DNA of 64,000 nucleotides from Brevibacterium siliguriense (GCF_900105315.1 NZ_LT629766.1:1-64000), one strand, 5' to 3'. Shown: positions 19,073-27,988, counted from the first letter of the stretch. The notes: generated from the letters alone by a model not told the origin. Numbers and translations: made by a program.

Positions 19073-19373
19073 GCACGAACTCCTGGTCGGGAGAACCACG
19101 GGGACCGCCTCGGCGGGGCAGGGTTCTCGCATCTATGCCGATAAGGGTAATGGTATGCAGTTCTCTTGAGCTTGGACATACCGGCTCCGTCTATCTCATC
19201 ATGACGGGAACGCTCCGACTGACCGGATCAGAAGACCTTCACAGCTCATTCACTCAAAGTTGATGATGAAGTCATGTCAGCGGTCATTTCATCAGTCATT
19301 GTTGTCAGGTTGCCTCGAGAGGCTCTCGGGTAACATCAGAAGTCGTTCATCTCGAGTTTGGAGCATCGCACAC
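19073..19373. promoter_or_regulatory. Divergent control region between wecB and wecC
   Basis: About 300 bp that must carry both promoters. Near 19270-19310 the tetramer GTCA occurs five times at uneven spacing, and GCCTCGAGAGGC (about 19312-19323) is a short palindrome followed by TAACAT, a possible -10 box for wecC. None of these is strong alone. GGAG near 19360 is a plausible wecC ribosome-binding site. Confidence 0.35.
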
Positions 19374-20633
19374 ATGACGCCCACCGCCACCTCTCAACGC
19401 CCCTCAGTCGCCGTCATCGGCCTCGGTTATATCGGCCTTCCGACAGCGGCTGTTCTGGCGAGTTCGGGCGCAGAGGTCGTCGGTGTCGACATCGACGCCG
19501 ATGCCGTCGCCACGATCAACGCCGGCCAGGTTCCCTTCGTCGAGCCTGATATGGCGACAACGGTGGCCGGTGTCGTATCGCAGGGCTATCTGCGGGCGAC
19601 GACCGAGACTCCGCACGCGGACAACTACATCGTCGCCGTGCCGACGCCGTTCAAGGACGGGCACGAACCGGACCTGTCCTACATCGAGACAGCGGGCAAG
19701 CAGATCGCCCCTCTGCTCGAGGGCAATGAGCTCATCATCCTCGAATCGACGTCACCACCCGGAGCAACGGAGTTCCTGGCCGAGACCATCATCAAGGAAC
19801 GCCCGGATCTTACGCTCAAGCCCGGCAGCGCACAGACAGTCTACTTCGCACACTGCCCTGAGCGGGTCTTGCCCGGCCGGATCATGATCGAGCTGCGGAC
19901 GAACGATCGCATCGTCGGCACTCTCAACGGCAATGCCGGCGAACGTGCCCGCGACCTCTACGAACTGTTCTGTGAGGGCGAGTTCCTCATGACCGATGCG
20001 CGCACCGCAGAGATGGCAAAGCTGACCGAGAATGCCTACCGCGACGTGAACATCGCCTTCGCCAACGAACTGTCGGTGATCTCCGACGGTCTCGACATCA
20101 ACGTCTGGGAGCTCATCAAGCTCGCGAACCACCACCCCCGAGTCAATATCCTGCAGCCCGGCCCCGGCGTCGGCGGCCACTGCATCGCCGTTGACCCGTG
20201 GTTCATCGTCTCGACTGCACCCGAGCAGTCGTCACTGATCCGGACCGCACGTGAGGTCAACGACTCGAAGCCCAGGTACGTGCTCGACAAGCTCCTCCCC
20301 CAGGCACGTCGAATCCAGGATGTGCAGATTGCGGCACTCGGCCTGGCGTTCAAGCCGAACATCGATGACCTGCGCGAGAGCCCCGCACGGCAGATCGTCG
20401 GCAAGCTTGCCGACGAACTTCCCAACGCGAACATCATGGCGGTCGAGCCGAACATCGACAATCTGCCTTCTGAACTCGAGGAGCGCGACAACGTCGCTCT
20501 CACCGAGGTGAACGAAGCCATCCGCGCCGCCGATATCGTGCTGCTGCTCGTCGACCACAATGAGTTCACCCGCATCGACCGGACTCTGCTCACACAGAAG
20601 ATCGTTCACGATACGCGTGGGGTGTGGGGCTAA
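19374..20633 (+). CDS. wecC: UDP-N-acetyl-D-mannosamine dehydrogenase
   Basis: Two-step NAD-dependent oxidation of UDP-ManNAc to UDP-ManNAcA. The N-terminal Rossmann motif VAVIGLGYIGLPTAAVLASS, the central LTENAYRDVNIAFANELSVI, GPGVGGHCIAVDPWFIV (catalytic cysteine in GGHC), and LGLAFKPNIDDLRESPARQI are all present. The length of 419 residues matches WecC/MnaB. The ATG at 19374 has a GGAG upstream and begins 15 residues before the first strand. With wecB next door it gives a dedicated ManNAcA supply, pointing to a teichuronic-acid-like polymer. The other UDP-sugar dehydrogenases have the same fold, but pairing with wecB favours ManNAc as substrate. Confidence 0.9.
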   Translation: MTPTATSQRPSVAVIGLGYIGLPTAAVLASSGAEVVGVDIDADAVATINAGQVPFVEPDMATTVAGVVSQGYLRATTETPHADNYIVAVPTPFKDGHEPDLSYIETAGKQIAPLLEGNELIILESTSPPGATEFLAETIIKERPDLTLKPGSAQTVYFAHCPERVLPGRIMIELRTNDRIVGTLNGNAGERARDLYELFCEGEFLMTDARTAEMAKLTENAYRDVNIAFANELSVISDGLDINVWELIKLANHHPRVNILQPGPGVGGHCIAVDPWFIVSTAPEQSSLIRTAREVNDSKPRYVLDKLLPQARRIQDVQIAALGLAFKPNIDDLRESPARQIVGKLADELPNANIMAVEPNIDNLPSELEERDNVALTEVNEAIRAADIVLLLVDHNEFTRIDRTLLTQKIVHDTRGVWG

Positions 20634-20657
20634 AGACAACTTTCTGCCACTTCTTGC

Positions 20658-20694
20658 TCGGCCCGCCTCGGAGACCTCTCCGGGAGCGGGCCGA
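20658..20694 (+). terminator. Probable terminator hairpin after wecC
   Basis: TCGGCCCGC at 20658-20666 pairs with GCGGGCCGA at 20686-20694, and the loop can fold further. It starts 25 bp after the wecC stop. The following sequence is only moderately T-rich. Confidence 0.55.
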
Positions 20695-20786
20695 ATCCGT
20701 TCCATTTCCATTCACGTCGGATGAAACACGGAAAAGACAACCGGCTGGAGCGGGCATACCGGCAGAATCTCATTGTGGTCAACACC

Positions 20787-20816
20787 TTGACGGAGAAAAC
20801 ATAGGATGTCTACACT
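20787..20816 (+). promoter_or_regulatory. Predicted sigma70-type promoter of the L-fucose operon
   Basis: TTGACG at 20787-20792 and TACACT at 20811-20816 are separated by 18 bp. The pair lies 100 bp before the first gene of the operon, and no other gene intervenes. Confidence 0.5.
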
Positions 20817-20843
20817 GCAAATGAGAAAAGCAGATGAGGTTTC

Positions 20844-20868
20844 ATCGAGAAGATCGCCATTTCTCGAT
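20844..20868. promoter_or_regulatory. Inverted repeat in the leader of the L-fucose operon, candidate operator or RNA hairpin
   Basis: ATCGAGAA at 20844-20851 and TTCTCGAT at 20861-20868 form a perfect 8-bp inverted repeat with a 9-bp spacer. A second short palindrome, GATGA-GGTT-TCATC, directly precedes and partly overlaps it (20833-20846). Both lie just downstream of the predicted promoter, where a repressor would block transcription. The FadR-type protein encoded at the other end of the pathway genes is the obvious candidate ligand. Confidence 0.45.
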
Positions 20869-20915
20869 CAACACATCCGATCTATAGTTTTCTGCTGTGC
20901 CCGAGAAAGGGAATC

Positions 20916-22259
20916 ATGTCTCAGATATCCGAGGTCGAGGTCATCGACCTGCGCTTCCCCACTTCGCTGAGCCTCGACGGCTCCGACGCAATGAACCCCG
21001 ACCCTGATTACTCAGCGGCCTACCTCATCGTGACTACGGACGCAGCGCCAGCAGATTCCGGACACGGGTTCGTGTTCACCATCGGACGCGGCAACGACAT
21101 CCAGACCGAAGCGATCCGGGTCATCGCCGAAACCCTCATCGGACGCAATGTCGAAGCGATCATCGACGACATGGGCGGCTTCTGGAAGGAACTCGTCCAT
21201 GACTCGCAGATGCGGTGGCTCGGCCCGGAGAAGGGCGTCAGCCACATGGCGATCGGCGCCGTCGTCAACGCCATGTGGGATCTCAAGGCCAAACGCGCAG
21301 GCATGCCGCTGTGGGAGCTGCTGGGCTCGATGAACCCGCAGGAGCTCCTGGACCTCGTCGATCTGCGCTACCTCAGCGACTTCATGACCGCCGACGATGC
21401 CTTGTCGATCCTGCAGAAGGCCGAATCCGGCAAGGCTGCACGCATGCAGGAGCTGCGCGACCGGGGCTATATGGCCTACACCACCTCTCCCGGCTGGCTC
21501 GGCTACTCCGACGAGAAGCTCGCTCGGCTCTGCCGGGAAGCACTCGACGAAGGCTTCGAACAGATCAAGCTCAAGGTCGGGGCCAATCGCAACGATGACA
21601 TCCGACGTCTGCGCATCGCCCGGGACATCTGCGGTGAGGGCTTCCCCATCGCCATCGACGCGAACCAGCACTGGGATTCCGCCGAGGCCGTCGACTGGAT
21701 CGGTGATCTGGCCGAGTTCGATCTGCGCTGGGTCGAGGAACCGACCTCGCCCGATGACGTCCTCGCTCACTCCTACATTCAGAAGCACATCTCACCGACC
21801 CCGGTGGCCACCGGTGAGCACTGTCAGAACCGCATCCTGTTCAAGCAGTTCCTGCAGGCCGACGCCCTGCGCGTGATGCAGATCGACGCAACCCGCGTTG
21901 CCGGAGTCAACGAAAACATCGCCAATCTTCTCCTCGCCGCCCATGCCGGAGTCCCCGTCTGCCCGCACGCCGGCGGAGTTGGCCTCTGCGAACTCGTCCA
22001 GCACATGTCGATGTTCGACTTCGTCGCCGTTTCGGGTTCGATGGACGATCGCTGCATCGAGTTCGTCGACCACCTGCACGAACACTTCGTCACACCGGTC
22101 GATGTCCACTCCGGACGCTACTGGGCCCCCTCGGCACCGGGCGCCGGAGCCGAGATCAAACCCGAGACTCTCCACGCCTTCGCCTTCCCGGAAGGACCGA
22201 AATGGACGGAGCTGCCCGATACCGCAGATGCGAAGGCACCCGCCGAGGCTTCTGCCTGA
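20916..22259 (+). CDS. fucD: L-fuconate dehydratase (enolase superfamily)
   Basis: Dehydrates L-fuconate to 2-keto-3-deoxy-L-fuconate. The protein of 447 residues has the mandelate-racemase-type order: the N-terminal capping region IGRGNDIQTEAIRVIAETLI, barrel strand QIKLKVGAN with the catalytic Lys, metal ligands in IAIDANQHWD, WVEEPTSPDDVLAH and VATGEHCQNR, and the C-terminal CPHAGGVGLCELVQHMSMFD. These strings are characteristic of the fuconate dehydratase branch. It is the first gene of the cluster, followed in the same direction by transporter, mutarotase, lactonase and dehydrogenases that complete the pathway, so the assignment is well supported. Confidence 0.9.
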   Translation: MSQISEVEVIDLRFPTSLSLDGSDAMNPDPDYSAAYLIVTTDAAPADSGHGFVFTIGRGNDIQTEAIRVIAETLIGRNVEAIIDDMGGFWKELVHDSQMRWLGPEKGVSHMAIGAVVNAMWDLKAKRAGMPLWELLGSMNPQELLDLVDLRYLSDFMTADDALSILQKAESGKAARMQELRDRGYMAYTTSPGWLGYSDEKLARLCREALDEGFEQIKLKVGANRNDDIRRLRIARDICGEGFPIAIDANQHWDSAEAVDWIGDLAEFDLRWVEEPTSPDDVLAHSYIQKHISPTPVATGEHCQNRILFKQFLQADALRVMQIDATRVAGVNENIANLLLAAHAGVPVCPHAGGVGLCELVQHMSMFDFVAVSGSMDDRCIEFVDHLHEHFVTPVDVHSGRYWAPSAPGAGAEIKPETLHAFAFPEGPKWTELPDTADAKAPAEASA

Positions 22260-22326
22260 GCACACTCTCACCCCACCAGGTCTCCACCACACAATCCACA
22301 CACCACCGCATGACAGGAACGACGAC

Positions 22327-23721
22327 GTGACTGAATCATCTGACACCGCTGTTGACATGGCTCGCGACCATTCGAAGGAACCGATTCCAGGCAAGGTTAT
22401 CCTCATCGCAGTCCTTGCCGGGTTCTCCGGACTGCTCTACGGCTACGACTCGGGCGCGATCTCCGGGGCCCTGCCTCTCCTCATCGATCAGATGGGGCTC
22501 AACGTCGGAGAACAGGGGCTCATCACCTCGTTGCTCCTGTGGGGTGCCCTGCCGTCGATCATCGGTGCCACGCTTGCCGCGAGACGATTCGATCGTCGCC
22601 ACCTCCTTATCGTGGCAGCCGTCATCTTCCTCATCGGCTCAATCGCCTGTGCCATCGCCCCCAATCCGGTGGTGCTCGGCGCTGCCCGATTCTTCCTCGG
22701 ACTGGGCGTAGGCATCGCCAACATGTTCGGGCTGATCTACCTCTCCGAGCTCTCCCCCACCCGAATCCGCGGTCTCCTCACCGGTCTCTACCAGTTGGCC
22801 GTGAACTTCGGAATCCTCGCCGCCTACATCGTCGGCGACGCTTTCCAGGCTTCGGGTCGGTGGGAATGGATCCTCGGCATCGGAGCACTGCCCGCTGTCA
22901 TCTTCCTCATCGGCATGGTGCTCGCCCCCGCCAGTCCCCGGTGGCTGATCACCCGCGGCCGTGACGACGATGCCAGGCAGGTGTTGAATTCCCTTCGCGG
23001 CACCGAAGAAATCGCCCGCTTGGAATTCAATGACATCAAGGCCAGCCTCGCTCAGCAAGAAGGCGGCATCGGCATGGTCCTGCGGTCGGCGCGCCGACCG
23101 ATGATCGTCCTCCTCATCCTCACCTTCTTCCAGGTCTTCACAGGAATCAATGCTGTCGTCTACTACGCGCCGATCATCTTCGCGGAGTCCGGCATGGGCG
23201 CCAACGCGGGAGCCTATGCGAACTATGGCGTCGGCATCGCCCTCGTCGCCTCTACCGCCATCGCCCTGCCCATCATCGACAAGCTCGGACGCGTGAAACT
23301 GCTCGCGATCTCGATGATCGGTCAGACCATCGCAATGATCGGACTCTGGCTGCTGCCTGATGCAGGATGGATCAGCATCTTCGCCGTCTTCATCTACACT
23401 TTCGCCTTCGGCATCGGCATGGGACCGGTCTTCTGGCTCCTCGTCCCTGAGGTCCTTCCCCTATCGATCCGCGCCATCGGCACCGGAATCATCACTTTCG
23501 CCCAGTACCTATTCAATGCGATCTTCTCCTGGGCCTTCCCCGTCGCCCTCGACGCCATAGGATCGATCGTGTTCTTCATCTTCGCGTTGCTGTCCGCGAG
23601 CGCACTGTGGTTCGTCCTCGCGCGGGTACCCGAAACGTCCAACAGATCTCTCGAGGAGATCGAGGCATTCTGGCGGACCGAACGAGCCGCCAAGCACCCC
23701 CAGTCCTCGACCCAGAACTGA
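22327..23721 (+). CDS. MFS sugar porter, probable L-fucose importer
   Basis: 464 residues with 12 predicted membrane spans. Sugar-porter signatures are present: GFSGLLYGYDSGAISGALPL in span 1, RFFLGLGVGIANMFGLIYLS, SPTRIRGLLTGLYQLAVNFG, ITGINAVVYYAP-like FTGINAVVYYAPIIF, and PETSNRSLEEIEAFW at the end. It resembles proton-coupled XylE/GalP-type carriers rather than the FucP family. The GTG start at 22327 has AGGA upstream. The substrate is inferred from its position between fuconate dehydratase and the mutarotase. Confidence 0.85.
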   Translation: MTESSDTAVDMARDHSKEPIPGKVILIAVLAGFSGLLYGYDSGAISGALPLLIDQMGLNVGEQGLITSLLLWGALPSIIGATLAARRFDRRHLLIVAAVIFLIGSIACAIAPNPVVLGAARFFLGLGVGIANMFGLIYLSELSPTRIRGLLTGLYQLAVNFGILAAYIVGDAFQASGRWEWILGIGALPAVIFLIGMVLAPASPRWLITRGRDDDARQVLNSLRGTEEIARLEFNDIKASLAQQEGGIGMVLRSARRPMIVLLILTFFQVFTGINAVVYYAPIIFAESGMGANAGAYANYGVGIALVASTAIALPIIDKLGRVKLLAISMIGQTIAMIGLWLLPDAGWISIFAVFIYTFAFGIGMGPVFWLLVPEVLPLSIRAIGTGIITFAQYLFNAIFSWAFPVALDAIGSIVFFIFALLSASALWFVLARVPETSNRSLEEIEAFWRTERAAKHPQSSTQN

Positions 23722-23732
23722 GCGGAGAACCC

Positions 23733-24149
23733 ATGCTCACCACACCGATTACTCACCCGGAACTGCTGGCGGCGCTCGCGCGGTGCGGCCACGGATCGAA
23801 GATCCTGCTCGCCGACGGCAACTATCCACACGTCACCGGTGCGCCCGCCACCGCCGAACGCATCGGACTGAATGTCGCGCCCGGACTGCTCACGGTTGAT
23901 CAGGTACTCCTCCCGATGAGCCGGACGATGACCGTCGAATCCTGCGAGTTCATGCTCACAGCGGACTCGTCGAAGGCACCCGCAGTCACCGGCTACGAAG
24001 AGATCCTGCCCGGGGTCTCCTTCATCGGCCACGAGCGGTTCGCCTTCTACGATGCCGCGCGCGAACCCGATGTCGCCGTCGTCATCGCCACCGGTGATGA
24101 ACGCCAGTATGCCAACCTCCTGCTCACTGTCGGGGTCGTCACAGCATGA
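23733..24149 (+). CDS. fucU: RbsD/FucU family sugar mutarotase
   Basis: 138 residues. The RbsD/FucU fold is shown by HPELLAALARCGHGSKILLA near the N-terminus (with the catalytic His), DGNYPHVTG, and TGDERQYANLLLTVGVV near the end. It would speed interconversion of the alpha and beta anomers of L-fucose, delivering the anomer used by the dehydrogenase. The ATG at 23733 has GGAGA upstream; longer forms read back into the transporter. Its stop overlaps the ATG of the lactonase by 4 bp. Confidence 0.87.
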   Translation: MLTTPITHPELLAALARCGHGSKILLADGNYPHVTGAPATAERIGLNVAPGLLTVDQVLLPMSRTMTVESCEFMLTADSSKAPAVTGYEEILPGVSFIGHERFAFYDAAREPDVAVVIATGDERQYANLLLTVGVVTA

Positions 24150-25048
24150 TTACGCCCGCGCCGCCCGTCGTCGACACACATCTGCACCTGTGGGACAGGA
24201 GCAGGCTCGACTACCCGTGGATGACCGAGATTCCTCAGCTTCCGCAGACGAGTCTGCCCGAGGACATTCCGTCGTCGACCTCTGGAGCTGTCGTCATCGA
24301 GGCCGGCGCCGCGAAGGATCAGACCACTGCAGAAGTGGAATGGCTTGCCGAGATGTCCGATAGATTCCCCACGATCTGGGGACTCGTAGCGGCCGTCGAC
24401 CTCACCGACTCCCACCTCAGCGAGATGCTTGCGAAACTGGGCGAGAATCCACTCGTGGTCGGAGTGCGAGACAATCTCGAGGGCCGTCCCCTCGGCGATC
24501 TCGAACTCGCTTCGTCGCTGGCGGCTCCGCTGCTGAGAGACGGAATCATCACTGTCCTCGATGCGGGCCTGACGTTCGACATCTGCGTCCGCGGCGGCCA
24601 GCTGCCGGAGCTCACCGGTTTCCTGGACGCGATCGCCAGTGCCCGCGGTTCGGCTGCGGGAATCGTCATCGACCACCTCGGCAAACCCATGCCCGACGGT
24701 CCGATCTCCGATCGCAAGGTCTGGGCCCAATCAATGCGGGACCTGGCCAGCCTGCCCGGACTGCACGTGAAATTCTCCGGGTTGCCCGGGCAGATCACCG
24801 GCCCTGTCGATGTCGCACGTGCACATGAACTCGTCCGCGACTTCATCGAGATGATCGAGGTGTTCGGGGCACAGCGGACGATGCTCGGCACCGACCATCC
24901 GGTCTCCACCCTCGCCCACGGTCTCACGGCCCCCGAGTGGATGAACGCAGTCAACTCAGAGTTCCGCAAGCGACTCACCGCCGACGAGGCAGCCGCGGTC
25001 ACCGGCGGAACCGCCATCGAATTCTATGGATTGGGGAATCGATCATGA
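24146..25048 (+). CDS. Amidohydrolase-family L-fuconolactonase
   Basis: Opens L-fucono-lactone to L-fuconate. The 300-residue protein starts with the metal-binding VVDTHLHLWDRSRLDYPW, has GLVAAVDLTD, VGVRDNLEGRPLGDLE, IVIDHLGKP (second His), HVKFSGL, and TMLGTDHPVS with the catalytic Asp. This is the COG3618 lactonase branch of the amidohydrolase superfamily. It overlaps fucU in front and the aldo/keto reductase behind, both by ATGA. The DHLGKP and GTDHP motifs are intact, so it should be active. Confidence 0.87.
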   Translation: MITPAPPVVDTHLHLWDRSRLDYPWMTEIPQLPQTSLPEDIPSSTSGAVVIEAGAAKDQTTAEVEWLAEMSDRFPTIWGLVAAVDLTDSHLSEMLAKLGENPLVVGVRDNLEGRPLGDLELASSLAAPLLRDGIITVLDAGLTFDICVRGGQLPELTGFLDAIASARGSAAGIVIDHLGKPMPDGPISDRKVWAQSMRDLASLPGLHVKFSGLPGQITGPVDVARAHELVRDFIEMIEVFGAQRTMLGTDHPVSTLAHGLTAPEWMNAVNSEFRKRLTADEAAAVTGGTAIEFYGLGNRS

Positions 25049-26037
25049 CCATCAAGAACCCTGTCGTCCGCCGACTGCACGACCAGCGCAAACTCGGCTT
25101 CGGCGGTGCACCGATCGGGAACCTCTACCGGAGCATCGACGATGAAACAGCCGTCGGAACTGTCACTGAGGCCTGGGACCAGGGAATCCGCTACTTCGAC
25201 ACCGCTCCCCACTACGGTCTCGGACTGAGTGAGCGCCGCATCGGCGAGGTTCTGTCCGATCGCCCACGAGACGAGTTCCTGCTTTCAACGAAAGTCGGAC
25301 GTCTGATCCGTCCGGCTGACCAACCGCGCCAACTCGATGACGAGGGCTTCGCGGTGCCCGGAGACCGTGTGCGCGTGCGCGACTACTCCGGTGACGGCAT
25401 TCGCCGCTCAATTGAGGAGTCCCTCGAGCGGCTGGGCCTGGCGAAGATCGACATCGTCTTCATCCATGACCCCGACGACTTTTGGACCGAGGCAATCGAC
25501 GGGGCAGTGCCCATGCTCAACCAGCTCCGCGACGAAGGCATCATCGGAGCTTGGGGCGCGGGTATGAACCAGGCCGAGATGCTCGCTCGCTTCGTCCGTG
25601 AGACCGATATCGACCTCGTCATGCAGGCCGGTCGCTACACCCTGCTCGAACAAGGCGGACGTGAAGAGCTCATCCCCGAGTGCGAGCGCCGCGGCGTGGG
25701 AATCGTCAACGTCGGGGTCTTCAACTCGGGCATCCTCGCCAACGAAGACCCCCTCGCACAGGCGAAGTACAACTACGAGGATGCCCCGGCCCCGATCGTC
25801 GAGAAGGCGCAGAATCTCGCGGAACTCGCGGCCTCACACGGCACGACCCTACCCGCCGCCGCACTGGCGTTCAGCTACCGGGACCCGGCCGTCACGAACG
25901 TAACTGTGGGCATGCGCACCGCCGCTCAGGTCCGACGCAACACGGACCTCTTCCGCCAGCCTGTACCCGATGCCTTCTGGACCGACGCGGTCGCGGCCGG
26001 ACTGCTCGCCGTCGACCCGAAGTCATTCGGCGAATGA
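25045..26037 (+). CDS. Aldo/keto reductase, probable L-fucose (D-threo-aldose) 1-dehydrogenase
   Basis: 330 residues. Family features: LGFGGAPIGNLYR, the catalytic FDTAPHYGLGLSERRIGEVL (Asp and Tyr), LSTKVGRLIRP (Lys), and DIVFIHDPDDF (His). The order fits the D-threo-aldose 1-dehydrogenase group, which oxidises L-fucose to L-fuconolactone with NAD(P). The start ATG overlaps the lactonase stop. It supplies the first oxidation step of this cluster, and no other candidate for that step is present. Confidence 0.85.
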   Translation: MTIKNPVVRRLHDQRKLGFGGAPIGNLYRSIDDETAVGTVTEAWDQGIRYFDTAPHYGLGLSERRIGEVLSDRPRDEFLLSTKVGRLIRPADQPRQLDDEGFAVPGDRVRVRDYSGDGIRRSIEESLERLGLAKIDIVFIHDPDDFWTEAIDGAVPMLNQLRDEGIIGAWGAGMNQAEMLARFVRETDIDLVMQAGRYTLLEQGGREELIPECERRGVGIVNVGVFNSGILANEDPLAQAKYNYEDAPAPIVEKAQNLAELAASHGTTLPAAALAFSYRDPAVTNVTVGMRTAAQVRRNTDLFRQPVPDAFWTDAVAAGLLAVDPKSFGE

Positions 26038-26139
26038 GTGCGTAGGTCTGTACCGGACAGGTTTGGCGCTTGTCAGCTCACCCCACAGCAAGAGACCGAG
26101 TCTTCGGTCCCGTCAAAACACCCGCAGAAGGAGATACCC

Positions 26140-27021
26140 ATGGAGTTCATGAGAATCGGCGCACGCGATCAGGAGACGCCCGTCGTTCGTGTCGGAGATG
26201 ATCACTTCGACATCAGCAGCGTTGTCAGTGATATCGACCCGGCGTTCTGGGCCGACGGGCCGGCACGCGTGACGCAGGCCCTAGACACGGGGAGCCTGCC
26301 GAAGGTCAACGTCGAGGGCCAGCGCATCGGCGCCCCGATCACCCGCCCGTCCGCAGTGATCTGCATCGGACAGAACTATGCCGAGCATGCGGCCGAGTCC
26401 GGTGACCCAGCCCCCGAACAGCCCATCATCTTCTTCAAGACACCGAATACGATCACCGGTCCGTACGATGCGATCGGCATCCCGCCGCGGGCACAGAAGT
26501 TCGACTGGGAGGTCGAGCTGGGCATCGTCATCGGCAAGCAGGCCGCCTACCTCGAAAGCCGAGAGGAAGCCCTGGACGTGATCGGCGGATACCTCGCCGC
26601 GAACGACCTGTCCGAGCGCGACTACCAGTCGGTCCACTCAGGCGGACAGTGGTCGAAGGGCAAGTGCGTGAAGGACTCTATGCCGCTGGGGCCGGTCCTC
26701 GTGACCGCGGACGCAATTGATGCCCACGATCTCTCACTCTCCAGTTGGGTCAACGGCGAACCGCGCCAGGGTTCGTCGACCTCGGACATGATCTTCCCCG
26801 TCGAGGACATCGTCTTCCGCCTCTCCCAGTACATGCAGCTCGAACCCGGCGACATCATCTCCACGGGAACCCCAAAAGGTGTGGCCCTGTCCGGCAAATT
26901 CCCCTATCTGGTTCCCGGCGATGTGTCCGAGGTCGAGATCGAGGGACTCGGCCGGCAGCGCCAGGAGTTCTTCCAGGTCGAGGTTCCCGCCGGAGTCGGC
27001 GCCGACCTGCTCCTGGGCTGA
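26140..27021 (+). CDS. FAH-family hydrolase, probable 2,4-diketo-3-deoxy-L-fuconate hydrolase
   Basis: 293 residues with the fumarylacetoacetate-hydrolase core: VICIGQNYAEHAAESG, PIIFFKTPNTITGP, the metal-binding EVELGIVIGKQA with D/E ligands, GGYLAANDLSERDYQ, GPVLVTADAI, and STGTPKGVALS. The ligand Glu pair and the following Asp are present. In the non-phosphorylating fucose pathway this type of enzyme splits 2,4-diketo-3-deoxy-fuconate to pyruvate and L-lactate. The ATG has a strong AGAAGGAGA upstream. A role as dehydratase or ureidoglycolate lyase is possible from sequence alone, but the neighbours favour the hydrolase. Confidence 0.82.
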   Translation: MEFMRIGARDQETPVVRVGDDHFDISSVVSDIDPAFWADGPARVTQALDTGSLPKVNVEGQRIGAPITRPSAVICIGQNYAEHAAESGDPAPEQPIIFFKTPNTITGPYDAIGIPPRAQKFDWEVELGIVIGKQAAYLESREEALDVIGGYLAANDLSERDYQSVHSGGQWSKGKCVKDSMPLGPVLVTADAIDAHDLSLSSWVNGEPRQGSSTSDMIFPVEDIVFRLSQYMQLEPGDIISTGTPKGVALSGKFPYLVPGDVSEVEIEGLGRQRQEFFQVEVPAGVGADLLLG

Positions 27022-27118
27022 GCAGACAGGATCGGCAAGATGGGCCGACTTCTTCAGTCTGCTGGGCCAACGTTCCTCGATTTACACGGATCACAACTAT
27101 TGAGAAAGCCGAAATGAA

Positions 27119-27880
27119 ATGAGCACATCAGAAGAATTCGCCGGACTGACCGCGATCGTCACGGGAGGAGCCTCAGGCATCGGCCGATCCGTCGCTGAGC
27201 TGCTGCTGGAATCCGGTGCGAACGTCGCCGTCTTCGACCTCAACCCCGACGGAGCCCCGCACGGTGCTCTCGGACTGCAGTGCGATGTCTCCGACCGTGC
27301 CTCGGTCGAAGCCGCCGTCGAGTCTGCTGCCGCGGAATACGGCGGAATCGACATCGTCATCAACAACGCAGGCATCGGAGCCCAGGGCCAGGTCGATGCG
27401 AACGACGATGCCGAGTGGAACAAGGTCCTCAACGTCAACGTCGTCTCCGTCGCCCGCGTGACCGCCGCGGCGCTGCCTTATCTGCGCAAGTCCGAGCACG
27501 CGGCTGTCGTGAACACCTCGTCGATCGCCGCGACTGCTGGTCTGCCCGAGCGAGTACTCTATTCCGCGACCAAGGGAGCCATCTACTCGATGACCCTGGC
27601 CATGGCGGCCGACCACGTCCGCGAAGGCATCCGCATCAACGCTGTGTGCCCGGGTACCGCGAACACCCCCTGGGTGATGAGTGGCCTGATGTCGAAGGCA
27701 GAGAAACCCGAGGAGGAGCTGCGTCAGCTCAATGCGCGTCAGCCCCACGGTCGACTCGTCGAGCCGGTCGAGGTGGCCCGTTCCATTGCGTTCTTGGCCA
27801 GCCCCCTGCAGGGCTCGACGACTGGCTCCACTCTGGCCGTCGACGGAGGTATGCAGGGGTTGCGATTGCGCGCCGAATGA
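27119..27880 (+). CDS. SDR oxidoreductase, probable 2-keto-3-deoxy-L-fuconate dehydrogenase
   Basis: 253 residues, classical short-chain dehydrogenase: TGGASGIGRSVAELL (NAD binding), Asp at VFDLNPDG favouring NAD, NNAGIGAQG, catalytic Ser in VNTSSIAATAG, and YSATKGAIYSMTLAMAAD (Tyr-x-x-x-Lys). Ends with TGSTLAVDGGMQG. In this pathway it would oxidise 2-keto-3-deoxy-L-fuconate at C4 to the diketo acid used by the upstream hydrolase. It lies 98 bp behind that gene, with only a weak ribosome-binding site, and is the last gene before the terminator. Confidence 0.83.
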   Translation: MSTSEEFAGLTAIVTGGASGIGRSVAELLLESGANVAVFDLNPDGAPHGALGLQCDVSDRASVEAAVESAAAEYGGIDIVINNAGIGAQGQVDANDDAEWNKVLNVNVVSVARVTAAALPYLRKSEHAAVVNTSSIAATAGLPERVLYSATKGAIYSMTLAMAADHVREGIRINAVCPGTANTPWVMSGLMSKAEKPEEELRQLNARQPHGRLVEPVEVARSIAFLASPLQGSTTGSTLAVDGGMQGLRLRAE

Positions 27881-27893
27881 ATCTCATTTCACA

Positions 27894-27948
27894 CGCCGAG
27901 GCGGCTGTGGGCGGGAGCAACGACTCTCCGCGCACAGCCGCCTCGGCG
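27894..27948. terminator. Strong hairpin terminator between convergent genes
   Basis: A 16-bp perfect stem (27894-27909 with 27933-27948) around a 23-nt loop, followed by TTT. It lies 14 bp after the SDR stop and 40 bp before the stop of the convergent regulator gene, so it could serve both. Confidence 0.85.
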
Positions 27949-27988
27949 TTTGTGATTCGTCAAATGTCAGATCAACCGATTCAGGTGA

